Source: Rhizophagus clarus (lineage: Eukaryota > Glomeromycota > Glomeromycetes > Glomerales > Glomeraceae). Taken from it: DNA of 64,000 nt. The translations under genes were made by a program, and so were the position numbers. Shown one piece after another: positions 10,344 to 20,845 of this stretch (its first letter is position 1; every line of letters begins with the position of its first letter). The notes beneath the pieces were generated by a model. It made no database searches. It had not been told where the DNA came from and saw only the letters and a list, made by a program, of their open reading frames with translations. The stretch spans positions 310,001-374,000 of the forward strand of contig BLAL01000005.1 in NCBI GenBank assembly GCA_015698045.1, written 5' to 3'.

Positions 10344-12110
10344 TATTGCCAGACGAAAAGCATAACTGGATTATTGAAATTAAGGTAATAAGGGAGGGTT
10401 GGGGTGGTATTTTTCGTTGTTATTTTTTTTAATTAATTAATTATTTTTTTTTTTTCTTTTTGTAGTGTTGCCAGACGAAAAATGTGACTGGACTTTTGGA
10501 ATTAAGGTAAGGAAGGGTTGGGGGAGGTGTTTTTCATTAGTTTTTTATTTAATTAATTATTTTTTTTTCTTTTTTGTAGTGTTGCCAGACGAAAAACATG
10601 ACTGGACTTTTGAAATTAAAGTAAGAAGGTGTTTTTTGTTGGTTTTTTTTAATTAATTAATTAATTATTATTATTTTTTTTTCTTTTTTGTAGTGATGCT
10701 GAATGAAAAGCATGACCGGACTATTGGAATTAAAGTAAGGAAGGGTTGGGTGGTGTTTTTTGTTTAATTAATTAATTAATTACCGTATTCTTCCGATTTT
10801 AAGCACCACATTTTTGAAGGAAAATTCCGGCTAAAGTTGGGGGTGGTGCCTAAATTCGGAAGTATTTTTTTTTTACTTAAAATTCTTTTTTTTTCACATT
10901 TTTACACATCGGAATTTTTGTACTTGTGTATCCCAATAATTTTTTATCGTGTTCTATATATATAATTGCGAAATTGCGATGATACATGATGAAAGAGAAA
11001 TTGAAATGATGAATTGTAAATAAAGTTTATTTTGAATAAAATATGAAATTTAATAAAGAAAAATTAAAATCTGAGGTGGTGCTTATTTTTGTTTTTCAAG
11101 TATTTTGGTCAAAAGTCGGGGTGGTGCTTAAATTCGGATGGTGCTTAAAATCGGGAGAATACAGTATTTGTTTGTTTTTTCTTTTTTGTAGTGTTGTCAG
11201 ACGAAAAGTACGACCAGACTATTGGAATTAAGGTAAGGAAGGGTTGGGGGAGATGTTTTTTGTTAGTTTTTTAATTAATTAATTAATTAATTGTTTTTTT
11301 TTCTTTTTTGTAGTGTTGCCAGACGAAAAGCATGACCGGACTATTGGAATTAAGGTAAGGGAGAGTTGGGAAGGTATTTTTTGTTAGTTTTTTTTTAATT
11401 AATTAATTAATTATTTGTTTTTTTTCTTTTTTGTAGTGTTGTCAGACGAAAAGCATGACCGGACTATTGGAATTAAAGTAAGAGAGAGTTGGGAAGGTGT
11501 TTTTTGTTAGTTTTTTTTTAATTAATTAATTATTTATTTGGTTTTTTTTCTTTTTTGTAGTGTTGCCGGACGAAAAGCATGACTGGACTTTAGAATTAAG
11601 GACAATTAAGGTAAAGGAGGGTTGGGGTGGTGTTTTTCGTTGTTTTTTTAATTAATTATTAATTTTTTTTTTTTTTGTAGTGTTGCCAAACGAAAAGTAT
11701 GATCAGACTTTTGGAATTAAGGACAATTAAGGTAAGGGAAGATTGGGGGAGGTGTTTTTCATTGGTTTTTTTTATTTAATTAATTAAATTATTTTTTTTC
11801 TTTCTTTTTTGTAGTGTTGCCAGATGAAAAGCATGACCAGACTTTTAGAATTAAGGACAATTAAAGTAAGGGAGGGTTGGGGTGGTGTTTTTCGTTGTTT
11901 TTTTAATTAATTATTAATTTTTTTTTTTTGTAGTGTTGCCAGATGAAAAGCATGACTGGACTTTTGGAATTAAGGACAATTAAGGTAAGGGAGGGTTGGG
12001 GTGGTATTTTTCGTTAGTTTTTATTTATTTAATTAATTAATTATTTTTTTTTTTTTCTTTTTCATAGTGTTGTCAGATGAAAAGCATGACTGGACTTCAC
12101 AATTTAATAT
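10344..12110 (+). repeat. Tandem array of twelve exon-like units
   Basis: A 114-134-bp unit repeats twelve times. Each unit has a T-run, an acceptor (TTTTTTGTAG, once GTAACAG, once TTCATAG), an exon-like core (TGTTGCCAGACGAAAAGCATG...GGAATTAAG), and, in all but the last, a donor (GTAAGG type), then TTGGGG.GGTGTTTTT and TTAATTAATTAATT. Cores: 10344-10384, 10466-10506, 10580-10620, 10694-10734, 11192-11232, 11314-11354, 11437-11477, 11561-11610, 11681-11731, 11815-11865, 11934-11984 and a truncated one from 12068. The first seven cores are 41 nt; four later ones are 50-51 nt because of an extra GACAATTAAG. Two frames are open through the 41-nt cores (LPDEKHDWTFGIK and CCQTKSMTGLLEL); the third stops. 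The 51-nt cores keep phase and read CCQMKSMTGLLELRTIK. Whether the cores are spliced into a product is unknown. Confidence 0.75.
10783..11164. mobile_element. pogo/Tc1-type MITE, TA target site
   Basis: A 382-bp element lies within the exon-like array, between units four and five. Its ends are inverted: C(C/T)GTATTCT(T/C)CCGATTTTAAGCACCA, with TA on both outer sides (10781-10782 and 11165-11166). Subterminal GGTGGTGCTTAAATTCGG words repeat inside. The TA duplication and CNGTA start fit the Tc1/mariner/pogo group. No transposase. It is younger than the array. Confidence 0.7.
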
Positions 12111-12316
12111 TTTGACATTATTAAAACGATTTGTTAAATAACTTTTATAAAAGCATTTTGTGGCTTTCATATATTGTGTATTTAAAAAAAAAATTATCCT
12201 TTTATTAAATGATCATAAGGCCATTGGTATTCTGAATCTAATGATATAACTTTTATTATTCTGTTTTACCGAGTTTTACCAAATGTAAAATAAAATAAAA
12301 GTATATCGATTATAAT

Positions 12317-12589
12317 ATGACTTATCTGCAGCAAATGGAATTCCTTGAGACGCGGGTATGTTGTTTCTTTGGAAAGAATATTAGAATCGACTTTAAGAAA
12401 CGTTCTAACGTTTCTTCTTTTTTAATTTTTGTAGGTAATAAGTTCTCTGGGCTTATTGAGATACAGGTATATTGTTTTTGTAGAAAGGTGGCGTTCGCAA
12501 GGCTCTGTAATAATGATCATTTATTTAAAAGTCAAAGCTTTCGTACTGGTGGATTTAAATATCATGAGATTTCAATGTCGGTTAAATGA
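12317..12589 (+). CDS. Hypothetical 90-aa ORF with internal splice signals
   Basis: An open frame of 90 codons that I do not recognise. Its DNA contains GTATGT at about 12356, an acceptor TTTTTGTAG near 12435 and a donor GTATAT near 12467, bounding a 33-nt exon-like core (GGTAATAAGTTC...ATACAG side). It may therefore be spliced and could be the 3' end of whatever transcript uses the exon-like array just upstream. Nothing was recognised from 12590 to the transposon end at 12877. Confidence 0.2.
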   Translation: MTYLQQMEFLETRVCCFFGKNIRIDFKKRSNVSSFLIFVGNKFSGLIEIQVYCFCRKVAFARLCNNDHLFKSQSFRTGGFKYHEISMSVK

Positions 12590-12876
12590 GTTTTAAAATC
12601 ATCGTCAGTAAATGATATAAAGGAAGATTCTCTGTCTCTATATTTTAAAAACAATTTTTAAAATTAAAAATTATTAAAAGATAATGAAAATTTTGGTTAT
12701 TTCTTTATTTTCAAATTCTTTAAATATGATGGCAAATTTATACGAAACCCAGTTATTTTTGCTGCCTTATTTAATTATTTTACATCAATAAAAAGCTTTT
12801 GGAAAATAAATAATACTATTAACAATTGCAAATAACTACAATTGTATTTATAAAACTTTTATTTGCAACTGGTGTA

Positions 12877-13080
12877 CACTGGTCAAAATCAATACTATCG
12901 GGTACATATCGGGCGTCTATATATCAGTGACTAATCAGATACATATCGGGTTTTTATACATATCGGACACCCGATTTGTCACATCTCAAAATATGTCTAA
13001 AATTATAATTATCAAAGACCCCCGATATTTAAACTTTTAGTCCCCGATATGTTGGCTAATATATATCGGTTACCCGATAT
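12877..13080. repeat. Left CACTA subterminal repeats
   Basis: About eight ATATCGGG or CCCGATAT words, exact or with one change, within 200 bp of the left end (for example 12906-12913, 12953-12960, 13021-13028, 13073-13080). In CACTA elements such words bind an element-encoded protein that brings the ends together; that role is inferred. Confidence 0.75.
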
Positions 13081-13405
13081 TTGTACGATTTTTTAAATGA
13101 TAATAATCGGATCACATGTTTGTTATTAGTCATTACGTATTTTCAAATTATAAATTAATCCTCTAATATATCTGATATGTAACAAATAAAATAGAAATAC
13201 ATTGTCTCGCATGCAGAACGGATTAGATTAAATTTGTTTCAATTAAAGTTTTTTTAAAAATAAACGTAAACACAAATCAATTTTGAACCTAGCTTATTAA
13301 ATTTTTGATTAACTTTTAATTAAACTGCATACGGATGATTGATTCAATTTATTATATAATCAAATAACATAAATCTATTTAAGACTAGATTTAATGAGTA
13401 AAAAG

Positions 13406-13600
13406 AAAATTATTGAATTATTTTGATTTATGCTTTTTGGTTCTCTTTTATTTTGTTTTTTTTTTAGTTTTTCTCTTCTTTTCTTCTATTTGAATTAGAA
13501 AAAAAAATTATTGAATTATTTTGATTTATGTTTTTTGGTTCTCTTTTGTTTTGGGTTTTTTTTAGTTTTTCTCTTCTTTCTACTATTTGAATTAGTTCTA
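13406..13600. repeat. Direct duplication of about 98 bp
   Basis: AAAATTATTGAATTATTTTG at 13406 recurs at 13504, each followed by GATTTATG.TTTTTGGTTCTC and TTTTCTCTTCTT. The copies differ at few positions. The duplication overlaps the 3' end of the minus-strand gene. Confidence 0.75.
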
Positions 13601-14711
13601 TTTGGGATTTCTTCTTTGTCTTTATCGTGGTTATCATCGGTATTATAATCGTATATCGGAATATCAACACTTGAACGGTTAAACTGTTTGAGCGACTCTT
13701 GATTTAAACACCAGTTTGGTGCATCCATAGGTGGTACGCTAGATGCAGATATGTTGTCAGCTTTTTTAGGGTTTAAAGTTGGTGGTTTTTTCCTTAATAA
13801 TTCGACCGTCGGATCAATTTGGTCGTGTAATAATCGTAAAAGCTTAAATAAATAAATTACTATTAGTGTTTTTGATAAATAAACTAATAAAATAATAAAT
13901 ATACATACTGCAGAAGAACGCCACCATTTATCATAAATGTATACTGATGTTGACTTTTCTTTAACGGCTTTCTCAATAACTTCACCATCTTCAACTACCG
14001 CAGGTCAGATAACAGTCCAATCTTCCTCAGGATCTGTTTCTTCCCACTCTTCCGAGTGGTAACCCGAATCTTTAAGAATTTTTACAAGGTCTCCTTCTGG
14101 ATACCTGACAATATACTTATCTTTACCTTCTATCAAATAGTTTGTTGCTTTTGTTCTTCTTTTTTTTTTCTAGTAATGTAATTGATAGTTAACTACTAAC
14201 TTTTCATTTCACATTAATTGAATATTTACTTACGTCTTGCATCCTCGAATTCTTTTTTGCCCTTCTCTTATCTTGTTTTATTCTTTCTTCTCCTTGATTT
14301 TTAATGTTATTCACACGATGCCGAGAACGCCATCGTCTGTACAAAATTTTTAGTAACTTGCCGTTTGTAATATTATATTTTTTATTCATGAGCTTGTACA
14401 AAGGCGGCAATAGTTTTGTTACTATGTTTTCCTTTTGCTCTACCCAAGTCCGTTTCTCGTCTATTTTATAAGTATCTCTTAATTCCGAGTCTACCCATAT
14501 ATAGACTTCTTTCTATAGAATAATAGATAAACGTAAATAGAATGAAAAAAAAACCATAAATGATAAATAAATAATAAATAATACTTGCTTTAATCGTTTT
14601 ATACGAAGCAGCTGACGATGATGATGAGGAAGAGGAAGAGGAAGCGGAAGCGGAAGAGAAAGAGGAAGAGGAAGAGCTTACAGATTCCTGATCACTGTCC
14701 CTGTCCATCAT
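13516..14711 (-). pseudogene. Second CACTA gene (TnpA-like position), one in-frame stop
   Basis: The gene diverges from the transposase. Exons by eye: 14711-14585, about 14512 or 14508-14234, 14169-13909 and 13842-13516; introns have GTATTA..AG, GTAAGT..CTAG and GTATGT..AAG ends. The product starts with a Ser-rich acidic tract (MMDRDSDQESVSSSS), then a basic Trp-containing part (YIWVDSELRDTY, RRWRSRHRV, residues about 45-110), an acidic part (EEWEETDPEEDWTVI) and a Lys/Arg-rich tail (RKKRKTKK). A TGA interrupts exon 3 near 14005, after DWTVI. So it is a pseudogene unless read through or edited. In CACTA elements the second gene often encodes the protein that binds the subterminal repeats; no domain was recognised here, so this role is inferred from position and composition only. 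Confidence 0.55.
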
Positions 14712-15029
14712 TACTTATATTTCAGTTGAGTGCAAAACTTTGAATGAGAAGAAGAGTTTTCAGAACGCGAAAAGGTTGCATATTTATATAGATTTCAGGT
14801 GCAACTACGCGAACCTGATCCTGGAAAATTCCGAGGATTCCCTTACGCGAATCTGATTCCGAAGGTTTCCTCACGCGAATCTGATCAAACGCGAACCTGA
14901 TCCTGATTACGCAATCCGATTTAAAAGAATTCAACGCGAATCTGATCCTGAAAGAATTATACTTCATTTGAATAGCTGTCTAAATATTCTAAACTTTTTC
15001 ATATATTTTAGTAAATATATTTTAGCAAA
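14712..15029. promoter_or_regulatory. Bidirectional promoter with six ACGCGAATCTGATCC repeats
   Basis: The 318 bp between two divergent genes hold six copies of ACGCGAA(T/C)CTGAT(T/C)C or close variants, starting near 14807, 14845, 14873, 14889, 14909 (diverged) and 14934. The block is clearly GC-richer than its surroundings. A TATTTATATAG string lies near 14782. Regularly repeated sites next to the transposase start suggest binding sites for an element-encoded or host regulator. Confidence 0.6.
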
Positions 15030-18000
15030 ATGAGTAATAAAACTTCAGTAGCCGATTTAATAAAACATAATAAAAATTGTAAAAATGAAACCTCTGTTGC
15101 TGATTTATTAAAGCCCAAAAAGAAGTATTTGTATGCATGTAATTGTATTCTTTGTAATGGTGAAGAAGTTGACCCTCGTACTCTAAAGAAACATGCAAAA
15201 GACAAACGCCTATGGAAGTTAAACCATAATAGAAAAGATCAAGAAAATGCCATTATGACAAGTGAACAAAATCTCACCAGAACAAATTCAAAAAAGCGGA
15301 AAATAGATGACCCTGATTCTTTTCAATTAAATAATTCAGATAATGAAGAAGGTATACCACCTGATTCTTTTCCTGATTCATTCCCTGATTCTTTTCAATT
15401 AAATGAAGAAGAAAATATAAACACATTTTCATCAAACTTTCGTGTTCCTGCATCTAAACTTGATAAAAATGATGATGATAATTATGAAAATGAAGAAGAG
15501 ACGGATGATAATACAGATCAGGAAGAAGAAAATGAAGGTGAAAATATTTTCACATCTCCCAAATTTGATAGCGATGAAGTGTTTGTGATGGAAAACTTAA
15601 ATGATTTGTTGGAAACTGAAATAATTCTATGGCTATTTAAATTCCAACAAAGATTTCGCCTTACTGACACGGCAATTGAAGCGTTAATAAAATTCTTACA
15701 TATTGTACTTACTCGTTTAAATAATTCACAATTCAAAAAATTTCCTAACTCCTTATTTAAGGCAAAAGGATATTTGAATATTTTGCAACCAAAAATGCAG
15801 TTAGCTGTATGCAATAATTGTCATAAAATGCATAATGTTGAAGATATTGTCACATATAAGAAAGAAGGAAAAGTCACCATTAAGAATTGCCTACATGAAG
15901 AATTTCCAGATAATCCAACACCAAGTCGTCGTAACCAATGCAACAATCCGCTTACTGTTCTTAAAAAACGTAAAGGAGAAACAATTGCTGTGCCACGTAG
16001 TCTTTATCCTAAACCAAGCATTTGTCAGCAATTGAGTATGTTATATCAACGACCTGGTTTTGAAAATATGTTGAAACCATCAGGATTTCAAAGAAAAGGA
16101 GATATCTATTCAGATATTTATGATGGAAAAGTATGGAAAACATTTCCATTTGATGGCAGTACCTTTTTTACGCCAGAAACTGCCACAAGCCATCTAGGTC
16201 TTCTCTTTAATCTTGACTGGTTCCAGCCATTTACCTACACACAACACAGTACTGGTGCAATATATGCATCTATATGCAACCTTCCAAGATCGGAAAGAAA
16301 TAAGCCTGAAAACATTATATATTTGGGTTTTTTACCAGGACCAAAAGAGGTAGGATTAGAACGTATCAATCATTATTTGGCCCCTATTGTAGACGAATTT
16401 TTAAAACTTTGGAAGGGTTGGAAAGTACCAAAGACATACCAGTGTCCTGGTGGTTTAAATATAAAGGTTGCATTGATTGTTGGATCATCTGATATACCAG
16501 CTACACGAAAGTTGTTTGGTCATGGATCTGCAGTAATGAAATGCCATAGATGTGAGAAACGTAGTATTTATAGTGGAGAATATAATAAAACTCACTATGG
16601 AGGGGATCACAACTATGAGATAAGTACCGCAGAATCACATAAGAAATATGCTCATGAATGGTTGCAATATAATTCGAAGAATTCTAGAGATAATCATTTC
16701 AAAAAGCATGGTGTGCGCTGGTCTGAATTGCTTCGTCTTCCGTATATGGATCCTATACGTTTTGCTGCAGTGGATCCAATGCATTGCCTTTTCCTTGGTG
16801 TAGCAAAATGGATAATCAAATCAATTTTTGTGAATCAGGGAAAATTAAGTATGGAACAACTTCGGGTAGCACAACAAAGAATAGATCACGTTGAATTACC
16901 TTCTGACATCGGTCGCATTCCTCCAAAAATTGCTATTGGAAACGATGGCTTTTCTAATTTGACTGCTGATCAATGGAAAACTTTCATCATGATCTATTCG
17001 ACTAATATTCTATGGGATATGCTAGACAATAGCGATAGAAAGATTTTAGGCCATTTTGTTCAGGCATGTAATCTTTTGGCAGCAAGATTCATTACCGAAG
17101 ATGATTTAAAAGAAGCACAAAAAAGGTTAAAAGACATGGCTCACCTCATAGAAAACACATATGGGCCAGAATTCATAACAAGTAACATACATTTGGCGCT
17201 TCACATTCCTGATTGTTGTTGTGATTATGGTCCTATATATAGTTATTGGCTTTTTCCATTTGAGAGACTTAATGGATATATAGGTAAAGTCCTGACTTTA
17301 CATCGATATCTCTTAAATTTTTTAATAAATGTATATTTCTTATTATTTAGGATCGTATCCTAACAGTAATCGACAAATAGAGCCTGAACTTATGAAAATC
17401 GTCCTCAAGAATACTCTTGTAGATTATCACTTAACGTGCAAATGGACATCTGGTCTTCTTGATAAATCTCTTTGCCTTCTTATGGCAAGAAAGACTGTAG
17501 GTAGTTTGGCCCTCACAGAAGAAAGGGAAGAATTGCAGCATTTTCTATTTATGAGACACAATATATCTACGTTTTCCAAGATATATGGTACTGAGACATT
17601 ACCAGGTCAAATGCTTAAGCCTTCATATTTCAAAGTTATTATGCCTTTAGAATTGCGCAATTTTCTATGTGAATGGTATTCTATATTATATAAAAAAGAA
17701 CAAGGAGAAATATTAGGATTTATGGACCTGGTAATTAATCAGCACGCAAGATTGCAAATTGGCGCTGAAATATTTGGGTCTATGATATCAAGTCTACAAG
17801 AAAGAAATGCGACCATATTTGCAAAATGGAAAGCAGCTAATGATGAATCAATTGATGCATACCCGGGTGAAGTACAATATTACTTTGAGCATACGCTTAG
17901 ATTTCCTGAAGGACCCAAAACACATCTTCTAGCATACGTGAAATGGTATAAATGTGCACCTTCCTCTGATATTCGATTTAAACATAACTTTATGAGACCA

Positions 18001-18168
18001 GACATATCAAATACGGAATTGTGGAGAACTGAATACTATGAGGAAGGCTATGATTCATTGCTACCGGTTCATAGAATATTATGTAGAGCTACAAAATTTA
18101 AATATGTTATAATTGGAAAACAAAATTACCTATCAATAATACCTTTAAATAGAAAATTTAATTTATAA
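15030..18168 (+). CDS. tnp2: Tnp2-family CACTA transposase, intact
   Basis: Two exons, 15030-17283 and 17351-18168, joined by a 67-bp GTAAAG...TATTTAG intron; the join reads ERLNGYIGSYPNSNRQ without a break and gives 1023 aa. The protein would cut and paste the element ends. An N-terminal CxCxxC...H cluster (C37, C39, C42, H55) may bind zinc. The segment 5-11 is echoed at 21-27 (TSVADL), and an acidic region with PDSF repeats follows (about 100-170). The catalytic core has the family blocks LFNLDWFQPF (about 392), GSSDIPATRKLFG (about 482), DPMHCLFLGVAKW (about 580) and HLALHIPDCC...YWLFPFERLNG (about 730-750). I assign the Asp residues of the first two blocks as likely catalytic, by family pattern. 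No stop or shift; the ORF looks functional. Confidence 0.9.
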
Positions 18169-18334
18169 ATAAAATGCAGCCATGCAAATTACGTAACGGT
18201 GTAAAAAATTTCAAACTTGTTTTTAATAAAATGTGATTAGGACGATAAAATGTGGTGAAACATAGTACAATTTGATCATTTGATAGGAAAATTGTGACGA
18301 AATCTAATGGCGAAAACCGAAACCTTTTTATATA

Positions 18335-18470
18335 ATGGATGATGATTCTGAAAATGACGATTACGAAAAATAATATTAATAATGATGAAAGTGAGGGAGA
18401 GAGAGGAAATTTCGACTAAGATGTAGAGGACTTGTTGAACGAATTCATCAATGTATATGAAAACGAATAA
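18335..18470 (+). pseudogene. Remnant of an acidic C-terminal coding segment
   Basis: From the ATG at 18335 the frame reads MDDDSENDDYEK and stops; a shifted frame then continues acidic (NDDESEGERGNFD, stop, DVEDLLNEFINVYENE, TAA at 18468-18470). Such acidic tails are common at the ends of transposase or captured genes. The source is not recognised. From here to 18720 nothing else was seen beyond GC-rich words (CCGCGAC, three times near 18590-18655). Confidence 0.35.
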
Positions 18471-18720
18471 ATTTTATTTATTTAAAGTTGTCGTAACTCA
18501 GAATAATTGATATTGTAATATTGTATTATTTGTAATAAGTTTTCACATTAAAATCTTCGAATATAAGCCTTCAACTGACCCACCCGCGACACACCCACGA
18601 TATAACTCATTTTTTTATTAATAGTTTACCGCGATACAACTGCGACAAGCCCGCGACATGTCTAGTTATTTCATTATATTAAATCGTGTTACAATTAATA
18701 GGGAATTTTTGATGTAACAT

Positions 18721-18957
18721 TGTCTCCAAAGTATTATGTCATTCCATCCTTTTGTTTATTATAACGAATAAAGTAAGGTTGTAGGCGTAGTAATTTATTT
18801 TAAGACTAATGATTCATATGATTAAATCGCAAAATGAATAATGTCTCCAAAGTATTATGTCATTTCATCCTTTTGTTTATTATAACGAATATAGTAAGGT
18901 TGTAGGCGTAGTAATTTATTAGACTTTAATGATTCATATGATTAAATCGCAAAAGAA
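18721..18957. repeat. Direct duplication, period 121 bp
   Basis: TGTCTCCAAAGTATTATGTC at 18721 recurs at 18842, and each copy runs through GGTTGTAGGCGTAGTAATTT to ATTAAATCGCAAAA with only a few changes. Confidence 0.85.
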
Positions 18958-19022
18958 TAGGACAAATTAATGAATACAACGAAGAAATGATATAGACCAG
19001 TAATAAATTCGATCAAATTCTT

Positions 19023-19152
19023 ATAAAAGGATAACAAATTTTATCAACCTAACAATTGTTTTTTACGAGATTTTTTATCTTTTCTATTCTAAAAGGATAA
19101 CAAATTTTATCAACCTAACAATTGTTTTTTTACGAGTTTTTTATCTTTTCTA
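19023..19152. repeat. Direct duplication, period about 67 bp
   Basis: AAAAGGATAACAAATTTTAT recurs twice, each followed by CAACCTAACAATTGTTTTTT and ACGAG.TTTTTTATCTTTTC. The second copy ends at the start codon of the next gene, so the duplication covers its leader and probable promoter. Confidence 0.8.
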
Positions 19153-19154
19153 CA

Positions 19155-19781
19155 ATGTGGTCCAAAGATCAGTTAAATTACTTAATTGAAAAAAGAAAAA
19201 GTGAAAATGAAAATTATCATCAATTAAATAATAACATGAGATACAATTACTGGAAAACTCTTGCGAGTGAAATAAATATTAAATTTGGAACAGATTATTC
19301 AGGAAAAAAGTGTAAAGAAAAATTCTACGGATTAGTGCGTGCTTATAAGGTATATAAATAAAATATTTCGTATCACTAATATAAATACTAAACATGACAT
19401 GATTTTATCAGAAAATGAAAAAATATGTAGATGGCGATCCCAAGGGTAAGAAAACGATGTTAGGAGAAATGTTTTTCGAAGAATTTAAAGAACATTTCTG
19501 GGAAAAACCAAGTAAATATCACAAATATAAATATTAAATATTTTTATATTTAAATTTTATTAATTAATTGTTCTTTATTATTAGGAACGAATTATGATAT
19601 AATTCACGATATTAACGAAAGGTCAAGAGCGACGTCCCAGGCGACAACTCCCTTAAATTATTCTCCTCCCTCATCGCCGCCACCACCACCTCCTTCTTCA
19701 CCACCACCTCTTTCTTCACTACCACCTCCTTCTTCACTACCACCTCCTTCTTCACCACCCAACATTATCAACATAGATTGA
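19155..19781 (+). CDS. Myb/SANT-like DNA-binding protein in the CACTA element
   Basis: Three exons by eye: 19155-19349, 19412-19511 and 19585-19781, with GTATAT..TTATCAG and GTAAAT..TTATTAG introns, giving 163 aa in one frame. The N-terminal half has the pattern of a trihelix/Myb-like domain: W2 (WSKDQLNYLIEKR), then NYWKTLASEI, then KKCKEKFYGLVRAYKK. The C-terminus is low-complexity Pro/Ser (SSPPPPPPSSPPP). It could bind the subterminal or promoter repeats of the element, or be a captured host transcription factor piece; both are inference. The start was chosen at the first ATG with W2 because the domain begins there. A 46-bp direct duplication (GATAACAACAATGTGTGTAT) starts at the stop codon. 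Confidence 0.65.
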
Positions 19782-19899
19782 TAACAACAATGTGTGTATA
19801 TAAATTCAATTATTCAAAATTTTAATTGATAACAACAATGTGTGTATATAAATTCAATTATTCAAAATTTTATTACAAATTTTTTTTTTTCAAATGTAG

Positions 19900-20039
19900 A
19901 TGAATTTCCTCTTTGTATCCATTTGCTTTCTGATGAACATCAACAGCTTTCTAGCGAGACATTAGAAGCTGGACGTATTTGTGCTAACAAATATATTTTA
20001 AAATTGGCCAGGGCAAATATTTTTGAGCTAGTATTATAA
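19900..20039 (+). pseudogene. Captured exon of ribosomal protein L10 (uL16)
   Basis: Behind an intron-type acceptor (TTTTTTTTTTCAAATGTAG) the frame reads [20 protein letters not shown] and then [15 protein letters not shown], which is the well-known central region of eukaryotic RPL10. After that it diverges ([11 protein letters not shown]) and stops at 20037-20039. The first exons and the C-terminal half are absent, so it is a fragment carried by the transposon. Nothing was recognised from 20040 to about 20460. Confidence 0.75.
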
Positions 20040-20723
20040 TTAATCAATTATAAAAAAATATATATATAATATGAATATAAATAAACTATTTATTGCTTTA
20101 TTATATAAGTAAGTTTTTAAATGGTTTGATATTTTCATTTGATATGATATTTTATAATTCATATAAATAAACTTTTCGATGGCTTTTTGAATGGAAAAAG
20201 AAATTTACAGAAATTGATAATGTTCTTCAAAAGAAATTTTTTATAAATTATTTAAATTACAGTTTGAAATTCAACATTACAGTCAACTTGATATATTTAT
20301 TCCAGTTTGGAACCGTCATGTACTGTACTATTCATGTTATATTAATATCAATTTAGTTTTCAAACACATTGTTGATCACCAATTAAGTTATTTTCCTTAA
20401 GATTATCATGAAATATCCCAAATTTTTGTCGCGTTTTATCTTAAAAATATAAAATAACTTCTTTTCTCTCTTTTAACAAATATTTTTCTTCAAATATTAT
20501 TTCTATTTTTTCCATAACTCTCTTACTCTTTTTCCGCTCTCTATTGCTTTCATATCCTTCTTGTATATCTTTGTTAAAGGTAAGCACGCGCTCCCTGAGT
20601 TTACGCTGGTCTATAAAGATTACGGTCTAACTAAAGATAAACTGTCTTAAATATTCCAATAATCTAATATACACGATATACCAGTATTGCTTCATAGTTT
20701 TAATGATACTGCTTACAAGATAG

Positions 20724-20796
20724 TTAGGAGTCTGTGGGGTTCAAGGAATAGTTGGCTTGGGGTCACATGGAATGCGAACCAGATGTCACCTCCTAA
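20724..20796 (+). other. Stable intronic hairpin, possible snoRNA-like structure
   Basis: Within the leader intron, TTAGGAG pairs with CTCCTAA and GGTTC with GAACC around internal loops. ACAAGA just before the stem fits the ANANNA H-box pattern, but no clear ACA box follows at the usual distance. The second intron also holds a hairpin (TCAGGATGG / CCAGTCCTGA, near 21031-21060). Assignment as H/ACA RNA is weak. Confidence 0.25.
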
Positions 20797-20845
20797 CTTT
20801 TACGTCCTTTATTTATTTATATATTTTTTACAGACTTCAATAATC

